A DNA stretch of 17,634 nt from CAYYMD01 sp964480425 (GCA_964480425.1 CAYZPY010000040.1:1-17634); one strand, 5' to 3'; counted from the first letter of the stretch, positions 6,525-15,201 are shown. Notes: generated from the sequence alone by a model not told the origin. Made by a program: numbers and translations.

Positions 6525-9521
6525 TTACCAGTCGAATGTCTTTTTCCACGCCGCCTTGGCCCGTTCGCTCTCAACGTCTATCAGCGTTTGCCTCGGCGAG
6601 GTCGATATCGTTATCCGCCCCTGGTCGGTTATCCTGCCGACCTGCCCCACCGGGCAGTCCTTGACCAGTCTCAGGAAGTTGTCAAAGTCTTCGGGTGCTA
6701 TCTCGACGAGGAACCGTCCTGGCGACTCGCCGAACAGCATCGCCGCGGTCGGGGGGTCGCCCTGTTGCGGCGCAGCCGAAATGTCCAACTCGACGCTCAG
6801 CCCGCCGGCGAAGGCCATTTCCGCCGCCGCCACTGCAAGCCCGCCTTCGGAGGCGTCGTGGCATGCGCGGACACACCCGGCGTGGATGGCCGACTGCAGC
6901 GCCCGCATAACGCGGAGATTGGTGGCCAGGTCTACCGGTGGCACGTTGTGTCCGCTTGCCAGGCCCTCGGCGTCGAGGTAATGGCTGCCGCCGAGTTCCG
7001 CCCGCGTCCGCCCCAGGACGAACAGGTAGTCCCCGGGCTGCTTGGCGTCGGCGGTGATGCACCGGTCGGCGTTTTCGACGACGCTGACGGCCGAGACGAG
7101 CAGCGTCGGCGGGATGGATATCACGCTGCCGTCTTCCTTGCGGAACTCGTTGTTCAGCGAGTCCTTTCCGGAGATGAACGGCACCGAATACGCCAGGGCG
7201 GCGTCTCGGCACGCCTTTGCCGCCTGGACAAGCGCGCCCATCAGCTCCGGGCGGTTGCAGTTGCCCCAGCAGAAGTTGTCCAGAAGCGCCGTGCGCTCCA
7301 GGTCGCCACCGACACAGACGCAGTTGCGAAGCGCCTCGTCCACCGCGTGAAGCGCGCTTTGGTAGGCATCCAGTTCGCCCAGGCGGGGATTCATCCCGCA
7401 GGATATGACCAGCGCCTTTTGGCTGGAAAGCACCGGGCGTATTACCGCCGCGTCGCCCGGTCCGTCCTCGCCCGCGCCCACCAGCGGCTTGATTACGCTG
7501 CCGCCCTGGACCTCGTGGTCGTACTGGCGGATGATCCATTCCTTGGACGCCACGTTCGGGGCAGCGAGTATCTTCAAAAGCGCGTCGTTATAATTTTCGC
7601 GCGGCGTCGGCGCAGACGACGGGGCGCCGGCGGGGGGGTAGACGGCCTCCTTGGCCGGGCGGGGGATGCCCTCGTGGAGGAACTCCATGTCCAACTCGCC
7701 GACGACGGTTCCCTCGTAGAACAGTCGCAGCGTCTTGCGCCCGTCCTCGTCCGGGACGTAGCGCCCGATGACCGTTGCCTCGACGCCCTCGGCGGCGAAC
7801 ACCTCCAGTATCCGCTCGACGTTCCGGGGCGGCACCGCCAGGACCATCCGCTCCTGCGCCTCGGATATCCAGATTTCCCAGTAGCTCAGTCCGGCGTACT
7901 TTAGCGGCACGCGTTCCAGGTGCACCTCGGCGCCGATCTGTGCGCCCATCTCGCCCACTGCCGAGGAAAGTCCCCCGGCCCCGCAGTCGGTGATGGCCGA
8001 ATAAAGCCCCTGGTCGCGAGCCTGGATAAGCGTGTCGAGCATCTTCTTTTCGGTTATGGGGTTTCCGATCTGCACGGCATGAGAGAATTCGGTCTCGTGG
8101 GAGTGGGTCAACTCGCCCGATGAGAACGTCGCCCCGTGTATTCCGTCTCGCCCGGTACGCCCGCCGACCACGATTATGACGTCGCCGCTGCGGGGGTGCT
8201 TGAAGCACTTGTCGCGCGGAAGTATTCCCACCGTCCCGCAATAGACCAGCGGGTTGCCCAGGTACTTTTCGTCGAAGTACACCGCGCCGTTGAGCGTGGG
8301 TATTCCCATGCGGTTTCCGTAGTCGCGCACGCCCGCCACCACGCCGCGCATTACCCGTCGGGGATGCAGCACGCCGCGGGGCACGTCCCCGGCGGGCATG
8401 TTCGGCGGGCCGAAGCAGAACACGTCCGTGTTGGCCACCGGCGCCGCGCCCAGTCCGGTGCCCAGCGGGTCGCGTATCACTCCGCCGATGCCCGTGGATG
8501 CCCCGCCGTACGGCTCGATGGCCGAGGGGTGGTTGTGCGTCTCGACCTTGAAGCAAACCGCCCAGTCGTCGTCGAACTCTATCACCCCGGCGTTGTCCTC
8601 GAACACGCTGATGCACCATGGCTTGTCCAACCGGCGCGTGGAGGCGAATATCGTGTTCTTGAGCAGGTTGGGTATTTCCTCGACGACCTCGCCGGCGGTG
8701 TCGCGGACCTTCACGTCGCTGCGGAATGTCTTGTGCACGCAGTGCTCCGACCATGTCTGTGCGATGGTCTCCAGCTCGACGTCTCGCGGCTCGCGGCCTA
8801 GCGTGCGGTAGTAGTCCCGGATCGCACGCATTTCGTTGAGGTTCAGAAACATCTCCCCCTCGGCCGAGAGTTTCTCCAGTGCGGCGTCGTCCAAATCGCG
8901 GATGGGAACCTCGACCACCTTGAGTTCGTACTGGTGGCCGTGAACCTCCGGGGGCGTGTGTGCCTCGAAATAAATATCCTCAATGACCGGGTTGGCCAGA
9001 AGTTTGCGCGCGATGGTCTCCAATATTCGGGTTTGTTTATCCTGATGATTGTTGCCTGCTCGCACCGAAGGAACATGCTCTCGCTCGCCCGGAGAGGCGC
9101 CCGTATGGGCGCGGCTCGTTTCGAAGGATATCTCGTATCGCCTTGCGGTGCGGACCGAGGAGATTTCTATTCCCATGTCGGCGATGGCCTGTTCTGCCGA
9201 CGTGGCCACCGGGTCCATCACGCCGGGCTTGAGATGGACCTCGATTGCGGCGGGATGGTCGTCTCGGCCATGATTATTTTTTCCCGCGTGCGCCTCGCCC
9301 ATGTCCTCTATAACAAACTCTTCAACCACGGGGTCGGCCAGCAGTTGTGAGGCGACCTTTTCGGCGGCGGACCTGTACAGTTCGCCGTAAAGAAAGAACA
9401 GCCGCGAGTGCCGCACACGCTCGACGCCGACGATTCCCAACTCGCCAATCTGGCGGGCCACGCCGGCGGCGTGCGGGTCGTCGAAATTTTCTTTTGCACT
9501 GATTTCCACCCGGTGGGTCAT
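6525..9521 (-). CDS. purL: PurS-PurL fusion, FGAM synthase synthetase subunit
   Basis: A 998-residue ATP-dependent FGAM synthase. The N-terminal 200 residues hold two PurS-like segments. The first is HRVEISAK to VVEEFVIED (about 3-73). The second starts AAIEVHLKPGVMDPVATSAE (91-110) and ends LLANPVIEDIYFE (174-186). They are joined by a His- and charge-rich linker. The PurL catalytic part follows: TWSEHCVHKTF (256-266) with the conserved His, VETHNHPSAIEPYGGASTGI (326-345), GVVAGVRDYGNRMGIPTLNG (393-412), a second AIRS-like half including DCGAGGLSSAVGEMG, SGKDSLNNEF and ACHDASEGGLAVAA. PurQ supplies the ammonia. I start at ATG 9521, preceded by TGGAG at seven bases, because a good promoter at 9568-9596 lies inside the upstream open frame that would extend it to 9761. 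It is first in the operon purL-GNAT-purQ. Confidence 0.95.
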   Translation of the reverse strand: MTHRVEISAKENFDDPHAAGVARQIGELGIVGVERVRHSRLFFLYGELYRSAAEKVASQLLADPVVEEFVIEDMGEAHAGKNNHGRDDHPAAIEVHLKPGVMDPVATSAEQAIADMGIEISSVRTARRYEISFETSRAHTGASPGEREHVPSVRAGNNHQDKQTRILETIARKLLANPVIEDIYFEAHTPPEVHGHQYELKVVEVPIRDLDDAALEKLSAEGEMFLNLNEMRAIRDYYRTLGREPRDVELETIAQTWSEHCVHKTFRSDVKVRDTAGEVVEEIPNLLKNTIFASTRRLDKPWCISVFEDNAGVIEFDDDWAVCFKVETHNHPSAIEPYGGASTGIGGVIRDPLGTGLGAAPVANTDVFCFGPPNMPAGDVPRGVLHPRRVMRGVVAGVRDYGNRMGIPTLNGAVYFDEKYLGNPLVYCGTVGILPRDKCFKHPRSGDVIIVVGGRTGRDGIHGATFSSGELTHSHETEFSHAVQIGNPITEKKMLDTLIQARDQGLYSAITDCGAGGLSSAVGEMGAQIGAEVHLERVPLKYAGLSYWEIWISEAQERMVLAVPPRNVERILEVFAAEGVEATVIGRYVPDEDGRKTLRLFYEGTVVGELDMEFLHEGIPRPAKEAVYPPAGAPSSAPTPRENYNDALLKILAAPNVASKEWIIRQYDHEVQGGSVIKPLVGAGEDGPGDAAVIRPVLSSQKALVISCGMNPRLGELDAYQSALHAVDEALRNCVCVGGDLERTALLDNFCWGNCNRPELMGALVQAAKACRDAALAYSVPFISGKDSLNNEFRKEDGSVISIPPTLLVSAVSVVENADRCITADAKQPGDYLFVLGRTRAELGGSHYLDAEGLASGHNVPPVDLATNLRVMRALQSAIHAGCVRACHDASEGGLAVAAAEMAFAGGLSVELDISAAPQQGDPPTAAMLFGESPGRFLVEIAPEDFDNFLRLVKDCPVGQVGRITDQGRITISTSPRQTLIDVESERAKAAWKKTFDW

Positions 9522-9567
9522 CTGTTTGCTCCATACTCGCCCGGCGGGGCGCCGACGGAAAACCGGC

Positions 9568-9596
9568 ATTGTAACCATCCACCGTCCGCCGGGCAA
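9568..9596 (-). promoter_or_regulatory. Promoter of the purine operon
   Basis: On the minus strand TTGCCC (9591-9596, four of six), a 17-base spacer, then TACAAT (9568-9573, five of six). The predicted transcript begins about 40 bases before the purL ATG. That leaves no room for a purine riboswitch between promoter and gene. Confidence 0.6.
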
Positions 9597-9848
9597 ACCT
9601 TTGGTGGAAATTGCCTGTTCGCCCGTCAGGTCTTCGGCGAGGTGGGGCATCTTCGTCGGGCGATTTTGCTTGACGGGAGGAAATTGGAGGCGTAGGATAA
9701 TGAGGACGATAATAACAGTGCCGGGCTGCGGTCGGACCGTAGTTTCGGCAAAGATAAACATAATTAATTGGGACGGCTGTATTAAACAACGAGCAGGTCG
9801 TCCGGCAGACGGGATTCGGCGCGGGTGAGGATTATTCAGGCCTGCGCG

Positions 9849-9863
9849 GGCGCTGCGGGCGCC
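9849..9863. repeat. Hairpin 1 upstream of rny
   Basis: GGCGC (9849-9853) pairs with GCGCC (9859-9863) around a five-base loop. Confidence 0.4.
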
Positions 9864-9916
9864 GCCCCTTGCTGGGAAGACGGAAAAAAGGGCGCAGTGG
9901 CGCGAATTCCGATTAA

Positions 9917-9932
9917 CGTCCCCAACGGGACG
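9917..9932. repeat. Hairpin 2 upstream of rny
   Basis: CGTCCC and GGGACG form a perfect six-pair stem with the tetraloop CAAC. The core TCCCCAACGG (9919-9928) recurs at 15349-15358. Confidence 0.5.
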
Positions 9933-9937
9933 ATTAC

Positions 9938-9951
9938 AGACCTTCGGGTCT
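9938..9951. repeat. Hairpin 3 upstream of rny, UUCG tetraloop
   Basis: AGACC and GGTCT close a TTCG loop with a C-G closing pair, the unusually stable cUUCGg arrangement on the plus strand. This suggests the element acts as RNA in that orientation. Confidence 0.5.
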
Positions 9952-9988
9952 TAGATTAACATGCTTCATCGAATTGCATTTAAGCGGA

Positions 9989-10018
9989 CACGGCGCGCGC
10001 CGATGCGCGGTCGCCGTG
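9989..10018. repeat. Hairpin 4 upstream of rny, long GC stem
   Basis: CACGGCGCGCGC (9989-10000) pairs with GCGCG (10005-10009) and CGCCGTG (10012-10018). This gives 12 pairs with a two-base bulge and a four-base loop. No T-run follows on either strand, so it is not a standard terminator. Confidence 0.55.
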
Positions 10019-10213
10019 ATGTTGGCGGGCTAATGTCACCACTGCCGAGCGTTATCGTTGCGCATCGACGAGATTTCGCCGCGCGCCGGATTTATAACGA
10101 CGGGTGAACATTCCACGCCGGGACAATTCGAGGAGCGTTAATTCGACCTGATGACGGTTGCCGGGGGACACCTGCTCATAATCGCCGTTCCCATCAAGGG
10201 AAGGAAATGAGCA

Positions 10214-11797
10214 ATGAACACCTACATATTGTCGCTGACCTCCGCCCAGACTGTGGCGTTGATGTTTGCCGGTGCGATTCTGCTTATAGTGGTTACCGCG
10301 GGAATAATGATGCTTCTGGACCGCTCCCGCCAGCGCCGCAGAGAGCAGGAGCTGGCAGCCGCAAAAAACGCCGCAGAGGCTGAGGCACAGAAAATAATCG
10401 CCCAGGCCGAAGCGAAGGCAAAAAGCGAATACCTCCAGCGCAGGGAACAGTTCGACAGCGAAACCGAAGCCACCCGCAAGGAACTCCGCGAAGAGGAAAA
10501 GCGCCTTTCCAAGCGCGAGGACATAATAGACCAGAAGATGGAAACCCTCAACGCCAAGGAGCGGATGCTGGAGGCGGGTCAAAAGGCGGTCAACGAGCGG
10601 GAGAAGTCGCTGGTCAAGAAGGACCGGCACATCAACGAACTCATCGCCCAGCAGAAGAGCCAGTTGCTCAAGGTCGCCAACCTCTCGATGGACGAGGCCC
10701 GCCGGATGCTTCTGGACCGGGTGAAGCAGGATATGGCCGGTGAGACGGCCAAACTTATCGACAAGGAGTTGAGCGAAGCACGCGAGACTGCCGAGTCGCA
10801 GTCGCGCGAGATTATCGTAACCGCCATTCAGCGTTACGCCGCCGAGCACACCTGCGAGAGCACCATATCGTCGGTGGACATCAACTCCGACGACATGAAG
10901 GGGCGCATCATCGGTCGCGAAGGCAGAAACATCCGAGCGCTGGAAAAGGCCACCGGCGTTGACGTTATCGTGGACGACACGCCCGGAGTGGTCGTGGTTT
11001 CCGGGTTCGACCCGCTGCGCAGGGAGATTGCAAAACGCGCCCTGGAGAAACTCATCCAGGACGGCAGGATTCACCCCACGCGCATCGAAGAGGTCGTCGC
11101 CGCCACCACCAAGGACGTCAACAAGCAGGTCGTCCAGTACGGAAAGGACGCCATGGTCGAGACCAAGGTCCGCGGACTGCACAACAAGTTGGTCAACCTG
11201 CTGGGCCGGCTGCATTTCAGGACGTCCTACGGTCAGAACGTACTGAAGCATTCGATCGAGGTGGCATTCCTTTCGCAGATGATAGCTGAAGAACTCGGCC
11301 TGGACGGCCGAATCGCGCGGCGCTGCGGGATTCTACACGACATAGGAAAGGCGGTGGACCACGAGGTCGAGGGCGGACACCCGCAGATAGGCGCCGACAT
11401 CTGCAAGCGTTACAACGAGCGCGCGGAAGTGATAAACGCCGTGGCGGGTCACCACGGCGACGTGGAGTCCACTTCGATTTACACGCCGATAGTCTCCGCA
11501 GCCGACGCCATCAGCGCCTCTAGACCCGGGGCGCGCCGGGAGACGCTCGAGCGGTACGTCCAGCGCCTGCAGAAACTCGAGGAAATCGCCGGCGGTTTCG
11601 AGGGCGTCAAGCAGTCATACGCCATTCAGGCGGGCAGGGAAATCCGCGTCATCGTCGACGCCGACAACGTGGACGACCGTCTCTCGGCCAAGGTCGCTCA
11701 CGATATCGCCAAGAGGATAGAGGACGAGATGGAATATCCCGGCGAGATCAAGGTGACGCTCCTTAGGGAGGTCCGCTGTGTGGAATACGCAAGGTAG
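10214..11797 (+). CDS. rny: RNase Y, membrane-anchored endoribonuclease
   Basis: A 527-residue RNase Y, which starts mRNA decay in bacteria lacking RNase E-led turnover. Architecture in order: one N-terminal membrane helix (about 14-35, VALMFAGAILLIVVTAGIMM); a long charged coiled coil (about 36-200) rich in Glu, Lys, Arg and Ala; a KH RNA-binding domain with GRIIGREGRNIRALEKATG (230-248); and an HD phosphohydrolase domain with HSIEVA (346-351) and HDIGKAVDHE (375-384), whose His-Asp pair binds the metals. The C-terminal region ends in EYPGEIKVTLLREVRCVEYA, typical of the family. Length is normal. AAGGGAAGGAAA lies just upstream of ATG 10214. It is preceded by a long structured intergenic stretch and converges on cstA with only 33 bases between stop codons. 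Confidence 0.96.
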   Translation: MNTYILSLTSAQTVALMFAGAILLIVVTAGIMMLLDRSRQRRREQELAAAKNAAEAEAQKIIAQAEAKAKSEYLQRREQFDSETEATRKELREEEKRLSKREDIIDQKMETLNAKERMLEAGQKAVNEREKSLVKKDRHINELIAQQKSQLLKVANLSMDEARRMLLDRVKQDMAGETAKLIDKELSEARETAESQSREIIVTAIQRYAAEHTCESTISSVDINSDDMKGRIIGREGRNIRALEKATGVDVIVDDTPGVVVVSGFDPLRREIAKRALEKLIQDGRIHPTRIEEVVAATTKDVNKQVVQYGKDAMVETKVRGLHNKLVNLLGRLHFRTSYGQNVLKHSIEVAFLSQMIAEELGLDGRIARRCGILHDIGKAVDHEVEGGHPQIGADICKRYNERAEVINAVAGHHGDVESTSIYTPIVSAADAISASRPGARRETLERYVQRLQKLEEIAGGFEGVKQSYAIQAGREIRVIVDADNVDDRLSAKVAHDIAKRIEDEMEYPGEIKVTLLREVRCVEYAR

Positions 11798-11830
11798 TGA
11801 TTAGTAACCGGTTAATCGGATAATCTGCGT

Positions 11831-13561
11831 TTATCGCTGCTGTCGTTTCGGTCTCAGCAATACGTTGAAGCCGACGATGCTGATGCCCACTGCCAGTATC
11901 AGCGATACTATGTTGACGATAATCAGCGGCCATTGCCGCGTCTGGGCGGTGATGAAATCCACCTCGTTTGCGATCATCGCCCAGATGGTCATCACGAGCA
12001 TGAACAGGCAGGGTAACAGCGTCAGCAGATACCCCCGGGCCCCCCGCCGGCGAAGATAAAGCGTAATCACCAGCAGCGCCATTCCCGCCAGCATCTGGTT
12101 GACGGCGCCGAACATGGGCCAAAGCGTCAGCGCGCCCTTGCCGTCGGCGCCGGTGGCGAAGGCAAGCGCCCCTGCGCTTATCACCGCCAGCGCGGTGGCC
12201 GTCCAGCGGTTTATCAGCGGGCGGATTTTCAGATCCGACGCCAACTCGACAATCACGTACCGCTGTACGCGCGTGGCGGTATCGAGCGTGGTGCCGGCGA
12301 AAGAGGCGATGAATACGCCGATGATAATAACGGCAGTTTCCTTTGGAATCCCAAGCGTACCTATCATGTTGGCCGAGCCGACGACCACGGCCTGTAATTT
12401 CGACCCGAGCCCCTGGGCGGATTCCCACGTGGCGTAATGCTGCTGCCACGCCGCCGGGCCGGTGAATACCTGCCCGCCTTTCTCGTACGACATTCCGATG
12501 CCCGCACCCACTGCTATCAGCACCAGCACCGCAAGCGCGCTTTCCATGAGCATCGAGCCGTACCCGACCATCAGCGAGTCGTCCTCTACGCGGACCTGCT
12601 TGGCGGTGGTGCCCGAGGAGACCAGACCGTGGAATCCCGACACCGCCCCGCAGGCGATAACCACGAAAAGGAAAGGCCACATGGGCGGCGGGTCGCCACC
12701 GGGCGTGACGTTCAGTCGTGGGGCGACCATTTCCAGACTGCCCGACGAGGCAGCACCTATAACGCCGGCCGCCAGCAGGCCCATGATTATCATTAGTTGC
12801 CAGGCGTTGATGTAGTCCCGTGGCTGAAGCAGCGTGGTGACCGGGAGCACAGAGGCAATAAAGACGTAAACAAGCAGTATAAGCGTCCAGGTTCCCGTGG
12901 CCGGAAGGTCAAAAAACGCCCCGTCGGCAATCGGCAGCGGCAGCCACTGCCCGGCCACCACCGTGGCGTACATTACCGCCACCGCCGCCACCGTGGACAG
13001 AACCACGTTGGCGTTGAAGCGATATACCGCCCATCCCAGCGTTATCGCGATCGGTATCTGGCACCACACCGGAAAGACCGAACCGGGGTATATCTTGAAT
13101 ATGGACGCGATTACCACGCCGAATATCGCTATCACTATCAGCAGCGCCAGAAACACCAGAAGGAAAAAGAAAGTTCTGGCCGAGGGGTTGACATACCGCG
13201 CGGTGATCTCAGACATGCTCTTGCCTTCGTTGCGCATCGACAATACAAGCGCACCGAAATCGTGGACCGCTCCCATGACTATCGAGCCGATGAACACCCA
13301 CAACAGCGCCGGAACCCATCCCCAGATAATGCCTATCGCCGGTCCTACAATCGGTCCTGTGCCCGCTATGGAGGTGAAGTGGTGCCCGAAGATGATTCCC
13401 TTACGGGTGGGGACGTAGTCAACGCCGTCCTGAAGCACGCGCGACGGCACGGGGGCCTCTTTGTCCAGGCGGAATATCTTCCTTGCCAGGAATCGCCCGT
13501 AGGTGTTGTAGGCGATGATATAACCCACGAACGCGACCGCCATGATCAGCAAGGCATCCAT
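11831..13561 (-). CDS. cstA: CstA family peptide/pyruvate transporter
   Basis: A 576-residue polytopic inner-membrane protein of the CstA carbon-starvation family, whose studied members take up peptides or pyruvate. The family hallmark GHHFTSIAGTGPIVGPAIG (59-77) is intact, followed by WGWVPALLWV and GAVHDFGALV. Later conserved blocks include ACGAVSGFHGLVSSGTTAKQ, FAGTTLDTATRVQRYVIVEL and WPMFGAVNQMLAG. More than a dozen hydrophobic helices can be counted. It is shorter than E. coli CstA (about 700 residues), as is common for the compact versions in other phyla. The ATG at 13561 is preceded by AGGGAG at about 12 bases. A strong promoter lies at 13634-13661. No histidine kinase/response regulator pair of the BtsSR type is adjacent. 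Confidence 0.95.
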   Translation of the reverse strand: MDALLIMAVAFVGYIIAYNTYGRFLARKIFRLDKEAPVPSRVLQDGVDYVPTRKGIIFGHHFTSIAGTGPIVGPAIGIIWGWVPALLWVFIGSIVMGAVHDFGALVLSMRNEGKSMSEITARYVNPSARTFFFLLVFLALLIVIAIFGVVIASIFKIYPGSVFPVWCQIPIAITLGWAVYRFNANVVLSTVAAVAVMYATVVAGQWLPLPIADGAFFDLPATGTWTLILLVYVFIASVLPVTTLLQPRDYINAWQLMIIMGLLAAGVIGAASSGSLEMVAPRLNVTPGGDPPPMWPFLFVVIACGAVSGFHGLVSSGTTAKQVRVEDDSLMVGYGSMLMESALAVLVLIAVGAGIGMSYEKGGQVFTGPAAWQQHYATWESAQGLGSKLQAVVVGSANMIGTLGIPKETAVIIIGVFIASFAGTTLDTATRVQRYVIVELASDLKIRPLINRWTATALAVISAGALAFATGADGKGALTLWPMFGAVNQMLAGMALLVITLYLRRRGARGYLLTLLPCLFMLVMTIWAMIANEVDFITAQTRQWPLIIVNIVSLILAVGISIVGFNVLLRPKRQQR

Positions 13562-13633
13562 GTCGTCTGTCGTCTCCCTGGTGAATCCGGGTTTATTCGG
13601 TTACAAGCGGCGATATATGAACGCGGTGAAATT

Positions 13634-13661
13634 ATTATATTGAATGGAATTTGAAAAACAA
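13634..13661 (-). promoter_or_regulatory. Promoter of cstA
   Basis: On the minus strand TTGTTT (13656-13661), a 16-base spacer, then a perfect TATAAT (13634-13639), within an AT-rich patch. It gives a leader of about 65 bases. No Crp-like site was convincingly seen. Confidence 0.6.
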
Positions 13662-13717
13662 TTGCAGGTTGAAATGTAGGGTGTGCAACTCCCGGACGGG
13701 GCAGGCGCTTGAGTATA

Positions 13718-13814
13718 GGTCGGCGGACACACCAAACTTGGGTCGGCGGCGTTCCTGCGCCACCGACTTTTCCGACGGCGAGTTCTACGCGGCGGTGCCG
13801 GAACGCCGCCGCGC
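13718..13814. repeat. Dispersed intergenic repeat, long copy
   Basis: Positions 13718-13752 match 16330-16364 at 30 of 35 positions without gaps (shared core CACCAAAC.TGGGTCGG). Positions 13800-13814 (GGAACGCCGCCGCGC) match 16366-16380 exactly. Between these blocks this copy carries 47 bases that the other reduces to one. Internal hairpins: GTCGGCGGCG (13742-13751) with CGCCACCGAC (13758-13767), one mismatch, and GCGGCG (13789-13794) with CGCCGC (13804-13809). It lies between the hflX stop and the cstA promoter. Confidence 0.65.
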
Positions 13815-13836
13815 GGGGAACTCCGCCGTGCGTACG

Positions 13837-15156
13837 CTACGAAATGTGTGATACTTCCACGTCCGGGGCGAAGCCGGACAGTCCCTCGGCGTAGCGTGCG
13901 GGCATAACGGCGCGGATAATGGCGGTGGAGTCGCTGTAGTCGCGACTGCGCACCTCGGCGTGTCGCTCGATGTACTGCATGAGTTTTCCGTTCCGGCAGT
14001 CGGCCCGCAGCTCCAGGGCCACCCTGTCGCCGCCGCTGCGGGAGACCACCGCCCGCGCCAGTTCGTCCAGACCGTCGCCCCGCACCGCGGAGATGAAAGA
14101 CGCATGGGGATACTTTTTGGCCAGTATAGTACGCGTGGCGGGGTCTTTTATCCCGTCGATCTTGTTGAGTGCCAGCAGGCGCTTGTGCTTGTCGCACCCC
14201 AGTTCGTCCAGCACGCCGCTGACCACGGAGATTTCGTGATCCACACGCTCGTGCGAGGCGTCGGCTACGTGTATCAGCAACTCTGCGTGGATGGCCTCTT
14301 CCAGCGTGGCGCGGAAACTGGCCACAAGGTGGTGCGGAAGGTCGCGTATGAAGCCGACCGTGTCCGACAGCAGCACCTCCTGTCCGTTGATTTGCCACTT
14401 GCGCGTTCGTGTGTCCAGCGTGGCGAACAGCATGTCGGCCACCTGCACCCCCGCGCCGGTCAGGCGGTTCATCAGCGTGCTCTTGCCCGCGTTGGTGTAG
14501 CCCACCAGGCACGCGCAGAACATATCGCCCCGCCCGCGAACTTCGCGGATCTTCCGACTGTCTATCTGCGATATCTTGCGCTTCAGTTTTGTAATCCGCC
14601 TGTTGACCAGTCGGCGGTCGATTTCCAGCTGCTGCTCGCCGGGTCCGCGGGTTCCTATTCCTCCCACCGCGCCCGCCTCGGTCGCCGCGCCCCCGGACAT
14701 TCGCTCCAGGTGAGTCCACATGTGTCGAAGGCGGGGGTAGGTGTATTCCAGCTGCGCCAGTTCGACCTGGGCCCTGCTGGCGGCGGTGCGAGCGTGGGTG
14801 GCGAAGATGTCCAGTATCAGCTCGCTGCGGTCGAGCACCTTGCGTGCGATGATCTCCTCCAGGTCGCGTATCTGGGCCGGCGAAAGGTCATTGTCGAAGA
14901 TGACGGTGTCGGCTTCGTTTGCCTTGGCGCGTCGGGCGATTTGCTCGGCCTTTCCGGCGCCGACGTACAGTCCCGGATGGGGGCTGCGGCGCTTTGCGAC
15001 CATTTCGTCCACCACCCTGGCCCCGGCCGTTTGTGCCAACGAGCGCAGTTCGCCAACCGGGTCGTGTATGTCAACCATCGAGTCCGGAAGTATTACACCC
15101 ACCAGCAGCGCCCGCTCGCTGCGGACGCCGAGTCCCGTTCTTTTCATCTCACTCAT
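13837..15156 (-). CDS. hflX: HflX ribosome-associated GTPase
   Basis: A 439-residue HflX, a GTPase that splits stalled or stressed ribosomes. The N-terminal HflX domain includes RRSPHPGLYVGAGKAEQIA (56-74), FDNDLSPAQIRDLE (87-100) and the helical arm. The family-specific glycine loop GGIGTRGPGEQQLE is at 165-178. The G domain follows with P-loop GYTNAGKST (219-227), DTVGFIRDLP (265-274), NKID (331-334) and SA (356-357). Length is close to E. coli HflX (426). I start at ATG 15156. The in-frame extension to GTG 15231 passes through the promoter at 15196-15201 and is rejected; ATG 15147 is a second option. AGGAG occurs 15 bases before 15156, an unusually long spacing. Divergent from the PEP-CTERM gene, and not adjacent to hfq or miaA as in enterics. 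Confidence 0.95.
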   Translation of the reverse strand: MSEMKRTGLGVRSERALLVGVILPDSMVDIHDPVGELRSLAQTAGARVVDEMVAKRRSPHPGLYVGAGKAEQIARRAKANEADTVIFDNDLSPAQIRDLEEIIARKVLDRSELILDIFATHARTAASRAQVELAQLEYTYPRLRHMWTHLERMSGGAATEAGAVGGIGTRGPGEQQLEIDRRLVNRRITKLKRKISQIDSRKIREVRGRGDMFCACLVGYTNAGKSTLMNRLTGAGVQVADMLFATLDTRTRKWQINGQEVLLSDTVGFIRDLPHHLVASFRATLEEAIHAELLIHVADASHERVDHEISVVSGVLDELGCDKHKRLLALNKIDGIKDPATRTILAKKYPHASFISAVRGDGLDELARAVVSRSGGDRVALELRADCRNGKLMQYIERHAEVRSRDYSDSTAIIRAVMPARYAEGLSGFAPDVEVSHIS

Positions 15157-15195
15157 CTGCCGTGAATGTCTCTCCTGTTGAAATCCGCTCAATAC

Positions 15196-15201
15196 ATTAT
15201 A
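15196..15201 (-). promoter_or_regulatory. Extended -10 promoter of hflX
   Basis: On the minus strand a perfect TATAAT is preceded by TGT (TGTTATAAT), the extended -10 form, with no good -35. The predicted leader is about 35 bases before ATG 15156. This decides against the longer hflX start. Confidence 0.55.

Larger units (their letters stand above)
9597..10213. other. Long gene-free region with a cluster of hairpins
   Basis: About 615 bases lie between the purL promoter and rny. Frames in it lack ribosome sites and family resemblance. From 9849 to 10018 it contains four compact hairpins (9849-9863, 9917-9932, 9938-9951, 9989-10018). Three near-identical words, GATTAAC (9911-9917), GATTAC (9932-9937) and GATTAAC (9954-9960), flank the middle two. 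A lone TATAAC (10093-10098) could be an rny -10 but has no matching -35. This could encode a structured RNA or be a repeat element; I cannot assign a known RNA family. Confidence 0.55.

Noticed and set aside
6054..7904. 616-codon plus-strand frame opposite the acetyltransferase gene and purL
   Set aside because: Shadow of strongly conserved purL and GNAT coding; Arg/His/Gly-rich composition and no ribosome site.
9522..9761. 80-residue N-terminal extension of purL
   Set aside because: It contains a good promoter (9568-9596), and the ATG at 9521 has a ribosome site and begins the PurS-like homology.
9522..9840. Purine riboswitch upstream of purL
   Set aside because: The leader after the best promoter is only about 40 bases, and no purine aptamer core was recognised.
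9840..10213. 6S RNA, tmRNA, RNase P RNA or tRNA upstream of rny
   Set aside because: None of their conserved cores or a closing 6S stem could be found by eye; kept only as an unassigned structured region.
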